A stretch of 61,023 bases of DNA from an uncultured Clostridia bacterium (GCA_945877365.1 CAMCRV010000012.1:1-61023); one strand, 5' to 3'. Shown: positions 24,172 to 32,429, counted from the stretch's first letter. The notes: a model not told the origin generated them from the sequence alone. Made by a program: numbers and translations.

Positions 24172-24525
24172 TTAATTCGCTGCCTTGATTCCCTTCCTCT
24201 CGGCAACCGTCTGATCGGCCTTGTACTGGGCACGCTTGGCGCGGTCGTACTCGTCCTTGATATATTTGGGAACCCGGGAAACCTGGCCTCTGGGCATGAC
24301 GAAATTCTTTCCGTTCACGCAGATCACCAGATTGGGATTCTCATCGCTGGGGTCACGCTCCACAAACAGATCCACCAGGTCCAGTTCCGGCTTCACAGGA
24401 GCCGCAGCTTCCGGATTGGTCATGGCCTTTTCGGTTTCCTGCGTGTTGTTTTCTGCCTGATTGGTGGTTTCTACGGTTTCCGCAGGTGCCAGGTTTTCAG
24501 GCGCATTGTTGGTTGCTCTTGCCAT
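24172..24525 (-). CDS. Small head-associated protein downstream of the capsid gene
   Basis: 117 residues. The first 50 are low-complexity (Asn/Glu/Thr/Ala-rich, probably disordered); the rest holds a compact segment (VICVNGKNFVMPRGQVSRVPKY in parts) and a basic helical tail. It lies between two hairpin terminators right after the major capsid gene. A minor head or decoration protein is plausible. No family is recognised with certainty. Confidence 0.55.
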   Translation of the reverse strand: MARATNNAPENLAPAETVETTNQAENNTQETEKAMTNPEAAAPVKPELDLVDLFVERDPSDENPNLVICVNGKNFVMPRGQVSRVPKYIKDEYDRAKRAQYKADQTVAERKGIKAAN

Positions 24526-24548
24526 ATGATTTCCTCCTGAAAAAAATG

Positions 24549-24575
24549 GGGGGCAAGGGCTTATCCCCTGCCCCC
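24549..24575 (-). terminator. Strong hairpin after the major capsid gene
   Basis: On the minus strand GGGGGCAGGGG and CCCTTGCCCCC pair around ATAAG and are followed by CATTTTTTT. It lies 7 bases after the capsid stop. Such a terminator would create a short, abundant capsid transcript. Confidence 0.8.
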
Positions 24576-24582
24576 GGAAAGT

Positions 24583-25680
24583 TTAGTTGGCCTCGTCCAC
24601 GGCGGAGTAGCTGGAGCAGCTCATAATCCGCAGAACGCGCTCGGTATACAGCACCGTTGCGCCGTTGGTCTCGAACTTGTAGCCCACGGTGGAGAACTGG
24701 TTCAGGGGGCCGCCTGCCTGCTCCTTGCCCTTGACAATCATCTCAAGACCGCCCTCCTCCGGGTCGATAATGCCAAAGGCATCCTTGCCGAAGCAGTAGG
24801 TGGCGTAGGTTACGGTGCCTGCCTTGTTCTGGTAGTCACCGCCTCCCAGGACGGGGGCAAAGGTGTCCTCCACAAAGCACATACCGTGCAGCTCGCCGAT
24901 TTCACCGTTGAAGATCTCCCGGACGGAAGCGTACTTGTGGGCATCAATCCACTCCTTGGACTTTCTCAGGTCATAGGCTACGCTGGGATGGATGACACAG
25001 TAGTACTTGCCGTTGATGGTGGGCACCTTGTTCTTCTTCATGATGGTCACCGCTTTGGCAACCATATCCGGTGTGAACAGGGACATGACGGTGGCAGATG
25101 CTTCCATGGTGGCAGGGCTTGTGGGGGTGGAAGCAACCGCACCGGTGGCCAGGGTGATGTTGTCGCAGTACAGGACATTGGTGTTGGTCAGCAGGGCATC
25201 CCGAATCAGAACCTCCTGGGTCTCTGCGGCGGATGCGCCCATTTCCTCGGTTGCGCCCAGGATCACATCGTCATAGGCGTGCATCTCCAGCTGGTCGGTA
25301 ATGGCGGTGTAAGTACCGTACTGGTCGATGGAGCCGGTCTTCGTGGTCATGCCGAACTTCTGACCGGTGGGGATGACACCCTCCTGCAGCTTGGATGCCC
25401 GGGCGAAGGTGTTCCATTTCCGCCATTCCACGGTCTTGCCACGGCCCTTGGGAAGGGGCTGGGTAACTGCGAACTGTGCATAGTACATTTCTGCTCTGGC
25501 GTTCACCAGAAGGCTGGTGTCGTAGAAGGTCTTCAGCTCGGGAGCAAGGGTGTTGCTGCCGCTGAAGTTCTCCACTGCGCCGGTGTAGGCGTTCACATAG
25601 CCGCCCGTGGCGTTTACCACATTGCCGGCCTCGGCAAACAGCTGAAGGAACGCGAAAAGCATGGTTTTGATGGTTTTCAT
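24583..25680 (-). CDS. Major capsid protein
   Basis: 365 residues, HK97-like by size, position after a scaffold gene and the pattern of an N4-gp56/coat-type capsid (long central helix, ALLTNTNVLYCDN, IHPSVAYDL). The N-terminus MLFAFLQLFAEAGN carries an L27-like motif (FLQLFA, then acidic/Gly) matching the consensus cut by Prp proteases, and a Prp homologue is encoded two genes upstream. Cleavage would fall after residue 15 or 16. An alternative start is Met7. It is followed by a strong terminator. Confidence 0.87.
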   Translation of the reverse strand: MKTIKTMLFAFLQLFAEAGNVVNATGGYVNAYTGAVENFSGSNTLAPELKTFYDTSLLVNARAEMYYAQFAVTQPLPKGRGKTVEWRKWNTFARASKLQEGVIPTGQKFGMTTKTGSIDQYGTYTAITDQLEMHAYDDVILGATEEMGASAAETQEVLIRDALLTNTNVLYCDNITLATGAVASTPTSPATMEASATVMSLFTPDMVAKAVTIMKKNKVPTINGKYYCVIHPSVAYDLRKSKEWIDAHKYASVREIFNGEIGELHGMCFVEDTFAPVLGGGDYQNKAGTVTYATYCFGKDAFGIIDPEEGGLEMIVKGKEQAGGPLNQFSTVGYKFETNGATVLYTERVLRIMSCSSYSAVDEAN

Positions 25681-25718
25681 AAGTTTCTCCTTCCGTCTTC
25701 ACGGGGAGAAAGTGGCGG

Positions 25719-26741
25719 TTATTCGCCGGGTCTCAGCTTTCTCCCCTGGGCAGCCGCCAAACGGATTCTTTTTGCCTGTTCCTGAATCTGCTTGGGGGTT
25801 GCGTGTTTCCAGTCTACCTGTGTGACAGAAGAAGCCTGAGCGGAAGCGCCGCTTTCATCGGGTCTGGCAGCACCGGCGCGGATGGTGTTCTGAACACGCT
25901 CCGCTGCCTTCTGATCCACAATCTGAGCCTGAGCCAGTTCCAGTTCCTTGCGGTGTACCAGGTGATACGCGTCCTCAACACTGATATTCACACCTCTGGA
26001 AGTCAGGCGGCGGAATTGGGGATTCTCCATTTCCTTCCGAAGATCGAAGTTGGGGAAAACAGCCTTCATCTGCTCTCCCTGCTGAATCAGACCCATGATG
26101 TGCTGTCTGTTCAGGTTGTCCTCGTTGATACGCTGCTGCTGATCCATCTTGACCACAGTCTCCCGGGGCAGACCCAGTTCCAGAGCCTTGTCGTCGTATT
26201 CGCCGGTCATGTGCTTGGCTAGGGAAACATAATCAATGTTCTCAGGGTCAAGGCCGTTCTGCTGAGCCACGGCTTTCAGAGCCGGTGCCAGAGCTGCCAT
26301 AGCATCCTCCGCATCCTTGGCCTTCCGCTTGCTGGCCTGAACGATTTCCTGCATCCGGCGGTTGCACTCCGGGTCTTTCATGATCTCGTCCCAGTTGTAC
26401 TTGGGTGCAGCATCCTGCCTGTGTTCTTCTGCCTGGGCGGTTTGGTTTTCAGCAGCGGCGGCCTGCTGACCTTCCTGGCCGGAAGTCTGAGCTTCCTTCC
26501 GGGATGTCTGTGCTTCCTGCATGGCAGGGGCACTGTTCGCCCGTTTTCCGTACTTGGCGTACTTGGCAATCTTCTTTTCGGGCACGCCCAATGCCCGCAA
26601 GCTCTGCGCGGCGTCCGCAGCTGCCTCGCCCGAAGCCGGTGCTCCGCTGCCGCCGTCCCCGGCAGTCCCGCCAGTGCCTCCGGCACCCGAACCTTCACCG
26701 CCGAACAGCTGCAGGAAGCTCAGCTTTTCCTTGAATGTCAT
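25719..26741 (-). CDS. Scaffolding protein
   Basis: About 340 residues; N-terminus MTFKEKLSFLQLFGGEGSG, then Gly/Ala-rich and Gln/Ala-rich low-complexity stretches, a long charged helical centre and a basic C-terminus (KRIRLAAAQGRKLRPGE). This is the classic scaffold composition, placed directly before the capsid gene. The start is ATG 26741 (GGAGG 10 bases upstream); an in-frame TTG at 26756 overlaps that site and is unlikely. The FLQLFG-G motif parallels the capsid N-terminus and is a second candidate site for the phage Prp. Confidence 0.85.
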   Translation of the reverse strand: MTFKEKLSFLQLFGGEGSGAGGTGGTAGDGGSGAPASGEAAADAAQSLRALGVPEKKIAKYAKYGKRANSAPAMQEAQTSRKEAQTSGQEGQQAAAAENQTAQAEEHRQDAAPKYNWDEIMKDPECNRRMQEIVQASKRKAKDAEDAMAALAPALKAVAQQNGLDPENIDYVSLAKHMTGEYDDKALELGLPRETVVKMDQQQRINEDNLNRQHIMGLIQQGEQMKAVFPNFDLRKEMENPQFRRLTSRGVNISVEDAYHLVHRKELELAQAQIVDQKAAERVQNTIRAGAARPDESGASAQASSVTQVDWKHATPKQIQEQAKRIRLAAAQGRKLRPGE

Positions 26742-26819
26742 AGATTTGACCTCCAAATCAAATTAGGTATCTAACCTGTGGCAAGCATAGCAAATTCCAT
26801 TGGGAATCTCTAAACCCAT

Positions 26820-27143
26820 TTACCCCAGAATTTTGTAAGAAATGTACTCCGGGAATTTGTCTGCCAGAATCTCAAAGCCTACGCAGACCGCCTGAAAGAT
26901 GCTGGAAACCGTGCTTTCATGTCCCATCAAAGCCCTGCAACTGATGGTTGCATACCCGTCCTGAATATCAGCCACGGTCCTTGCCGCAATCCCTGCTTTC
27001 TCCATCTGCGTCACATTGGCGCTCAGGGTGTGCACCAGAATGGATGCCGCACTGCAAACCAGATCCTCGCCCTTGGGTGCTGCCTGGGCGTGGCCATGGA
27101 CACTGACCCGGTTGTAAAAGCGATTGTATCTCACATGAATCAT
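26820..27143 (-). CDS. prp: Prp-type cysteine protease (phage-encoded)
   Basis: 107 residues. Homologue of the ribosomal-processing cysteine protease that removes the N-terminus of ribosomal protein L27 in Firmicutes. The catalytic pair is visible: His18 in VHGHA and Cys30 in EDLVCSAAS. The 12-residue spacing equals that of the H22/C34 pair known for the Staphylococcus aureus enzyme. It is encoded between portal and scaffold, the usual slot of a head maturation protease. Likely role: trimming scaffold and capsid N-termini, both of which carry L27-like sites. GGAGGG lies before ATG 27143. Confidence 0.88.
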   Translation of the reverse strand: MIHVRYNRFYNRVSVHGHAQAAPKGEDLVCSAASILVHTLSANVTQMEKAGIAARTVADIQDGYATISCRALMGHESTVSSIFQAVCVGFEILADKFPEYISYKILG

Positions 27144-27146
27144 CTG

Positions 27147-29072
27147 TTATCCCTCCCTGGGCGTTGTGGTGTTTGCGGTCCGCTCCCTGGCGTTCTGGGT
27201 GATGCTGGATTCTGCCGGGGGTGTTCCACCCAGCTGCACAGGCTGTCCGCCTGCCGGTGCTGCCATGACTATACCCATCTTCTGCATATCCATTGCCGCC
27301 TGCTGGGCAAGTGCCAGGTTACCGGTCTGCTGTGCCATCATGAAGCACTGCTGGATATAGAAAGCGCACATCTGGAATACCTGTGCATTCCTGGCAATCT
27401 TCCGAAGAATGTCCTCCTTGCCTTCAAAGTCCATCATCTCCATGCAAAGAAGTGCCTGATCTGCCAGCTGCGGATTGAAGAAGCCCAGCTGGAAGAACTG
27501 GATTGCCATTTCGTTGTTGGCAACCTTGTTGTAGGCCGTCCGCTTCTGGGGGTAAACCTTGATGTCGAACTCCGGCTTCCGGTAGCCGATCTCTCCGCCA
27601 ACGCCCATCTGCTGCTGCATGAGGTTTTTGTTGCTGTAGGCGATAAATTCCTCGGCCCCGTTTTCCCCGATAATCCGGAACTTCCGATCCAGGGTGTAGA
27701 ACTGCCTTATCAGCTCGATGCACAGCTTCACGATGCTGGCATAGGCTCTGTAGGATGCCTGGATACAGTCCCGGCTTCCCTTACCTGCCGCCTCCTGCAA
27801 GGCCGCAATGGCCGAAGCGGCGGTGACACCGGAGGAGATATTGCCGGTGCTGGTCTCCGTGTTTCCCGTGGTCTCCCGCATCTCCTGCACATATCTGTCC
27901 AGCAGATTCAGGTAGTTCCCGTCCAGGGAGTTGTGGGGAATCAGCCGAAGGGACTGCTCATCAATGCTTCCCTTGATGTGCACCACGGGCTTGCTGGTGT
28001 CCAGCAGCTCCTTTTCATTGATGGTTGCCTCGTCATTGTTGGATAGATACCTGGGCAGAGACCCAACCACGGCATTCTTCACAAAGGCCGTGTTCATCAG
28101 GTCGATGGCAATCTGGGGATTCAGGCCAAGGTCTATAAAGCCGTAGCCGCAGGGGCTTCCCTCGATGGGAAACAGCGGGTCAAACACATAGGGATATTCA
28201 CCGTGGTTATACAGTCCGGTTTTCGCCATGGGCTCCGCAATGACATTTCCCATATCGTCTGTAACCGGCTGCACCTCGTTTTCGCTGGCATAGATGACAA
28301 AGTCCTCCACATACTTGCAGTAGTGCAGCACCTTCCTGGAGCCCTGATAGGCGTGGTAGTATACCTCTATGACGGTGGCCTTGTCCGTGGTATTCACGGT
28401 ATCGTCGTAAAGGAACTTGGCATTGATGAACCCCTGCCCCTTCAGCCTGCCCTCCAGCTCCGGGTACTTCTGCCGCAGGATATCCTTGTCCACCAGCTCC
28501 GTCTGGAAGATGTACCGGCTTTTCTGGATATCCTCCACCCCGGGCTCCCAGTAGATATTCAGCAGGCTCACCTTGTCCACCCGGATATCCCCAAGGCCGT
28601 TGAGCTTGTTCTTGTCCCACACAACCTTGTAGCACCCGGTGCCGAACTTCATTTTTGCCCACATGGACTTGTCATAGGTGCCCTCAAACCCGTTCTGTTC
28701 CAGGATCACCGGGACGATGGCAGACAGCATGGTAGCCTCAGCCCTGTCCCCTGCCTCCCTGGGCAGAAGATTCGGTGTGGGGTAGCTCTCAATGGCGTCG
28801 GCGTGCTTGGAAGTCACCACATTGTGCAGCCAGGCAGATACGGAGGTAAAGCCACCGTCCGCCCCAATCTCCGTCTTTTTCTGCTCCTCGGCGGTGTTGC
28901 GCAGCTTCCACCACTGTTCCGCGGCAATGATTCTGGCCTCGGTGTGCACCTTCCCGGCCTTATATTCCCGCAGGATCTTTGTGAACTTCTTCAGCTGCTC
29001 CTTCCCGATGGGCTCCGGCCGCTTTTCTGCCGGGCTTCCCGATTCCAGCATACCTTCCTGATTGATTTCCAT
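27147..29072 (-). CDS. Portal protein
   Basis: 641 residues; dodecameric head-tail portal through which DNA is packaged and released. Length, a helical wing region, an acidic N-terminus (EINQEGMLESG) and a Gln/Met/Ala-rich C-terminal barrel (MQKMGIVMAAPAGG) fit P22-like portal proteins of podoviruses. It is encoded directly after the large terminase and 3 bases before the protease gene, with AGGAGG before ATG 29072. Confidence 0.88.
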   Translation of the reverse strand: MEINQEGMLESGSPAEKRPEPIGKEQLKKFTKILREYKAGKVHTEARIIAAEQWWKLRNTAEEQKKTEIGADGGFTSVSAWLHNVVTSKHADAIESYPTPNLLPREAGDRAEATMLSAIVPVILEQNGFEGTYDKSMWAKMKFGTGCYKVVWDKNKLNGLGDIRVDKVSLLNIYWEPGVEDIQKSRYIFQTELVDKDILRQKYPELEGRLKGQGFINAKFLYDDTVNTTDKATVIEVYYHAYQGSRKVLHYCKYVEDFVIYASENEVQPVTDDMGNVIAEPMAKTGLYNHGEYPYVFDPLFPIEGSPCGYGFIDLGLNPQIAIDLMNTAFVKNAVVGSLPRYLSNNDEATINEKELLDTSKPVVHIKGSIDEQSLRLIPHNSLDGNYLNLLDRYVQEMRETTGNTETSTGNISSGVTAASAIAALQEAAGKGSRDCIQASYRAYASIVKLCIELIRQFYTLDRKFRIIGENGAEEFIAYSNKNLMQQQMGVGGEIGYRKPEFDIKVYPQKRTAYNKVANNEMAIQFFQLGFFNPQLADQALLCMEMMDFEGKEDILRKIARNAQVFQMCAFYIQQCFMMAQQTGNLALAQQAAMDMQKMGIVMAAPAGGQPVQLGGTPPAESSITQNARERTANTTTPREG

Positions 29073-29082
29073 ATCTGACCTC

Positions 29083-30567
29083 CTATTTCGTAAACTGATT
29101 CAGCGGATCGGAGAGAATGTAATTCTTCTCCACCGGCATAATGGGCTTTATGGGACGGGACATACAGATGTACCGCCAATCGTCGGCAATGTGGTCTTCC
29201 AGATCACTGTCCAGGTCCTCTGGCCTGTGCTGGTCATACATCATCAGCGGAATCGTCCGTATGAAATCCTTGCAGTTTCGGAACACATAGAACCTGGGAT
29301 ACCCTCTCTCATCGAATTGCAGCCGGTAGTGGCATTGCATCCATCCGGGTATCCGTTCATGGTCTCCCGGGGAGAAGTAAACCCCATACTTTGCCGCCGT
29401 GTCCGCAATGCTGATGCCCCTGCTCTTGTCCCAGATTGCCGGATCTGCAATGCCAATGATGTTCTTGCCCCGAAGCCACGGATGCTCGCTTTCAATCCGC
29501 CGGATCTCCTGAAACTGCTGCTCCGGTGTCCACTTGACGCCGTTGTTGGGAACCCCTGTGCAGCCGTACAGCTCCATGATGCGGTAAAGCACCCCGTCAT
29601 AGTCCACGGCATACCAGCCGCAGGAAAAGGGTTTGTTGTAACCAAAGTCATAGCCGCGCATGATTGTCCAGCCCCTACGGCTTCCGCTTTCCAGATCCAG
29701 AGGATCAATGACATGGGTGAACCGGTTCTGCTGCCTTGCCTGCTCCACGGTGATTCCGGCCTTCTTGCACATGGCTGCATCCGGCTCCGTCCGAAACTCC
29801 GTGAAGTACTGGCCTTCAAAGGTGTCCCAGTCCCCATACAGCAGCGCATTTCTCTCCTTCTCCGGCAGCAGTGCCAGGGAGCCAAGGTATCCGGGGTTTT
29901 CCTCCAGCAGAGCCTGATTGTCAAAGATGGTGGCCGGGATAAACACCCTGTCACGCTTCACGGTCTTTGTGCTGCCGTCCGGCATTTTGATTTCCATTTC
30001 CTCCACAATGGGTGTTCCCGGCTCGGCAGCATCGATAAACCGCTGTTTCACCCAGCCGTGGCCGATACCCCCGGGGTTTGTGGTTGCCCGGATATAGCAG
30101 ATGGTCTTTCGCTTTGACTTTGGGTTCTTGCTTGGGCGGTTCCGGGAGAACATATAGCTGTATTCCTCCCAGGTGAAGTGGGTCAGCTCATCGAAGCCGA
30201 TGAAGTCATATCGCTTGCCCTGATAGTTGGTCTTGTCCTGGCTGTGCTGCATGGCTCCAAAATAGATCTTCGCACCACTGGGAAACTGCCAGAGGTGCTT
30301 GCTGTCGTTGTACTTTGCCTTGGGAAATGCCAGGGAATACAATGTCTGGCTCCTGTCAATCAGCTCCGACAGCTGCGGATAGGTTTTCCGGAAGACAATG
30401 CCACGGTAATGGGGAATATCCACCTGCCGCAGAGCCTCCACCAGCAGGGAATCGCTCTTGCCGCCTCCGGCTGCCCCACCATACAGCACCTCATACTCGG
30501 TTCGCTCCATAAACCGAACCTGTTTCGGCTGTGGCTTCCAGATCACATTACTCTCCATCATCCGCAT
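29083..30567 (-). CDS. terL: Terminase large subunit
   Basis: 494 residues. DNA packaging motor: ATPase domain with Walker A GGAAGGGKS near residues 30-38, a Walker B-like FIGFDELTHF near 128 and the coupling segment ATTNPGG near 180; C-terminal nuclease domain with GYDFGYNKPFSCGW near 310 and ADPAIWD near 385. The start overlaps the small-terminase stop; ATG at 30567, 30561 or 30558 are all possible. Confidence 0.95.
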   Translation of the reverse strand: MRMMESNVIWKPQPKQVRFMERTEYEVLYGGAAGGGKSDSLLVEALRQVDIPHYRGIVFRKTYPQLSELIDRSQTLYSLAFPKAKYNDSKHLWQFPSGAKIYFGAMQHSQDKTNYQGKRYDFIGFDELTHFTWEEYSYMFSRNRPSKNPKSKRKTICYIRATTNPGGIGHGWVKQRFIDAAEPGTPIVEEMEIKMPDGSTKTVKRDRVFIPATIFDNQALLEENPGYLGSLALLPEKERNALLYGDWDTFEGQYFTEFRTEPDAAMCKKAGITVEQARQQNRFTHVIDPLDLESGSRRGWTIMRGYDFGYNKPFSCGWYAVDYDGVLYRIMELYGCTGVPNNGVKWTPEQQFQEIRRIESEHPWLRGKNIIGIADPAIWDKSRGISIADTAAKYGVYFSPGDHERIPGWMQCHYRLQFDERGYPRFYVFRNCKDFIRTIPLMMYDQHRPEDLDSDLEDHIADDWRYICMSRPIKPIMPVEKNYILSDPLNQFTK

Positions 30568-31114
30568 CCCTTCTCGGCGGCATCAGAATCACGCCGGTAC
30601 CGTCATCGTCATCATCTGCGCCATTGCTTCTGGCGCGAAGTGCCGCAATCCGTGCCTCCTGCTCTTTTCTGTCCATCTCAGACCGTACATCCAGAATGGA
30701 TTTCAGATCCCGAAGGGTATTGGTAAGCTGCTGCAAGCCGCCCTTGTCCACAGGCCCTTCCTTTTCCCTGTCCAGCTTCTTATACTCGGTGGTTACCTTC
30801 GCCGCGCCGGTCTTCATGGTGGTCTTCATGGTCACGGTCTTCATGTCCAGCTCGTCCACGGCCTTCTCCAGCTTGTCAATCAGCCGGTTAGCTAACCTGT
30901 TAATCCGGTCATCCACCCTGGCATTTTGCCTTGCCACGGCCTCCACGGTTTTTGTGGCCGCTTTGTGGTTCGCCTGTTCCCGCAGCCCAACCCAATTTTC
31001 TTCCTTTGCCCTCCTGGCAAGATTCTTCAGCGGAACCCCATATTTGGCGGCAAGCTCCCGGTAAGATACGCCGCCCCGAATGTATTCCTTTCGGATTTCG
31101 TTCCAATCCACCAC
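30548..31114 (-). CDS. terS: Terminase small subunit
   Basis: About 188 residues. N-terminal helix-turn-helix for pac/cos recognition (YIRGGVSYRELAAKYGVPLKNL), then a helical oligomerisation core and an acidic C-terminus (DDDDDGTGVI) that would contact TerL. The start is placed at GTG 31114 (or 31111) because AGGAGG lies about 11 bases upstream; a longer frame to 31231 would run through the divergent promoter at 31188-31218. First gene of the late operon. Confidence 0.85.
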   Translation of the reverse strand: MVDWNEIRKEYIRGGVSYRELAAKYGVPLKNLARRAKEENWVGLREQANHKAATKTVEAVARQNARVDDRINRLANRLIDKLEKAVDELDMKTVTMKTTMKTGAAKVTTEYKKLDREKEGPVDKGGLQQLTNTLRDLKSILDVRSEMDRKEQEARIAALRARSNGADDDDDGTGVILMPPRRDADDGE

Positions 31115-31187
31115 AACGCCTGCCGCCTCCTTTCCGGTCAATCGTAGCAAATCAGAGCCCTGATTTCTAAACCCCCTGAAAACCCCC

Positions 31188-31218
31188 TTGACATATCCTA
31201 GGATATATGCTAGGATAT
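31188..31218 (+). promoter_or_regulatory. Promoter with palindromic operator for the plus-strand cassette
   Basis: TTGACA (31188-31193), a 17-bp spacer, then TAGGAT (31211-31216). The spacer contains the perfect 14-bp palindrome ATATCCTAGGATAT (31193-31206), and a further half-site TAGGATAT (31211-31218) covers the -10. The same TATCCTA element recurs in the promoter of the RHH gene at 32116, suggesting control by that protein. Confidence 0.8.
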
Positions 31219-31276
31219 ACTTGGAAAGCAAAAGAAACCAGAAAAACAGGGCATTGCCCAGAAAGAGGTTATCAAT

Positions 31277-31468
31277 ATGAAATATAGAAATGTGAAGTTT
31301 ACTGCAATCGCTACTTACTCAGACGGTAGTCTTAGTAAGTGCAGAGCATTCGCAACGGAACGGGCAATGAGCAACTGGGCGAACCGCCAGTTCCGAAAGG
31401 ATGAAGGCGTTACCGTTACCGTTTGGGAAGGATACACCGACAAGGTATATTGCACCTACCACGCTTAA
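31277..31468 (+). CDS. Small cassette protein 1 (63 residues, unknown)
   Basis: First gene after the TTGACA promoter; AAAGAGG before the ATG. The product (MKYRNVKFTAIATYSDG...) has an alternating beta pattern, then a helix (AFATERAMSNWANRQF) and a second beta stretch, a small alpha/beta fold. It is oriented opposite to the surrounding late and early genes. No family is recognised. Context (small proteins followed by a regulator whose site overlaps the promoter) suggests an accessory or anti-defence role, which is inference only. Confidence 0.65.
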   Translation: MKYRNVKFTAIATYSDGSLSKCRAFATERAMSNWANRQFRKDEGVTVTVWEGYTDKVYCTYHA

Positions 31469-31516
31469 ATCTTTGGGCCCCGGCTCTGGGGCCCGCCACC
31501 AAGAGGAGGAGTACTG

Positions 31517-31855
31517 ATGAAAAAGCAAACAATCACCCAGAAGCGGGCGACCCTGTTCCGCGAGTGGCTGCTGGCCACCCTGGGAAATGACGAGCGTTAT
31601 TACTGCTGCACCCTGGTTGAGGGAATCCCTGATGGGGACGACATTGAAACCGTTCTTGATGACCTGGCGGATGGCTTCTATGATGATTATCTCGATGAGA
31701 TGATCGACCTGTATCTCCGGGCTAAGAAGCGATACGCGGAGAGCGGCTGGTATGTGAACGGGCAGCTGATCTTGGATGAATCTGAGGCTCTGGTGCAAGG
31801 CTTGAATGGAACTGGCTATGAGATCCCGGGTCGCATTTACAAGAAGCGGGCTTGA
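31517..31855 (+). CDS. Small acidic cassette protein 2 (112 residues, unknown)
   Basis: 112 residues with AGAGGAGG before ATG 31517. Helical and strongly acidic in the middle (DGDDIETVLDDLADGFYDDY), with a basic C-terminus (RIYKKRA). Acidic, DNA-mimic-like composition is common among anti-restriction and some anti-CRISPR proteins, but no family is recognised. Second gene of the plus-strand cassette. Confidence 0.65.
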   Translation: MKKQTITQKRATLFREWLLATLGNDERYYCCTLVEGIPDGDDIETVLDDLADGFYDDYLDEMIDLYLRAKKRYAESGWYVNGQLILDESEALVQGLNGTGYEIPGRIYKKRA

Positions 31856-31898
31856 GAATACGCTGGGCCATCGGCGATACGGGCAGAAAGGAATAATC

Positions 31899-32096
31899 AT
31901 GGAAGTCTGTCTCATTGAGCGAACCTACAGCAGCGGCACCTGGTATCAGATCATGCGGCGCGACCGGAACTGCACCGGCTACGACCATTGTTTCCCCGGA
32001 AAGCTGTTTACGCTCCGGGAAGCAGTTGAGACAGCCATTGCCCACGACATGAAAATCGTAGCCATCGGTGACACATGGCAGTGCCTAAGACATTGA
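31899..32096 (+). CDS. Small cassette protein 3 (65 residues, unknown)
   Basis: 65 residues; GAAAGGA before ATG 31899. The sequence shows a beta pattern (CLIERTYSSGTWYQIM), a cysteine/histidine-containing loop (CTGYDHCFPGK) and a helix (LREAVETAIAHD), ending VAIGDTWQCLRH. Third gene of the cassette; the regulator gene's promoter overlaps its stop codon. Function unknown. Confidence 0.6.
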   Translation: MEVCLIERTYSSGTWYQIMRRDRNCTGYDHCFPGKLFTLREAVETAIAHDMKIVAIGDTWQCLRH

Positions 32097-32130
32097 CATC
32101 TTCCAGCCTGCATGGTATCCTATGATATAT
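32093..32130 (+). promoter_or_regulatory. Promoter/operator of the RHH regulator gene
   Basis: TTGACA (32093-32098), 17-bp spacer, TATCCT (32116-32121) inside TATCCTATGATATAT. TATCCTATGATA differs by one base from the palindrome core TATCCTAGGATA at 31194-31205, so the two promoters share an operator. This suggests autoregulation. Confidence 0.75.
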
Positions 32131-32145
32131 AAAGGGGGTGCCGAA

Positions 32146-32346
32146 ATGGCAGTGAAAACACCGCCGTCTCAAACACGATGGAAAGCCGATAACACTGTGG
32201 CCGTGAACATCACCATCAGCAAAAACGCAGACCCGGAATTATACGACCTGTTTGCAGGGTCACCCGGAAATCGCGGTGCCATCGCCAGGGAGCTTCTCCG
32301 GGAAGCCATATCCACCAGAAAAGAAAAGGAAGCCAGCGCCGAGTAA
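32146..32346 (+). CDS. Ribbon-helix-helix (Arc/CopG-like) regulator of the cassette
   Basis: 66 residues. A short N-terminal strand region (NTVAVNITISK) followed by two helices (DPELYDLFAGSPGNRGAIARELLREAIS, in parts) fits an RHH DNA-binding fold. GGGGG precedes ATG 32146. Last gene of the plus-strand cassette, with its own promoter sharing a palindromic element with the first promoter. The stop codon is embedded in a terminator hairpin. Likely a dimeric repressor of both promoters; the DNA target is inferred. Confidence 0.7.
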   Translation: MAVKTPPSQTRWKADNTVAVNITISKNADPELYDLFAGSPGNRGAIARELLREAISTRKEKEASAE

Positions 32347-32361
32347 GGCGTTGGCTTTTTT
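32331..32361 (+). terminator. Terminator of the plus-strand cassette
   Basis: AGCCAGCGCC (32331-32340) pairs with GGCGTTGGCT (32347-32356), followed by TTTTT. It overlaps the last codons and the stop of the RHH gene. Confidence 0.85.
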
Positions 32362-32370
32362 CCATGTATC

Positions 32371-32420
32371 ATTGCACGCCAATAGCACGCGTGCAATTCC
32401 CGTGCAATCCCCAGTGCAAA
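32371..32420. repeat. GTGCAA repeat array (possible operator or iteron cluster)
   Basis: ATTGCAC at 32371-32377 faces GTGCAAT at 32391-32397; further copies are GTGCAAT at 32402-32408 and GTGCAAA at 32414-32420, spaced 11 and 12 bp. It lies between two convergent terminators, so it is not a simple promoter. Binding partner unknown. Confidence 0.5.
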
Positions 32421-32429
32421 TGCAAAAGA

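Noticed and set aside
31149-31166. AAATCAG/CTGATTT inverted repeat upstream of terS
   Set aside because: Short 7-bp stem with no adjoining promoter or T-tract; may be chance.
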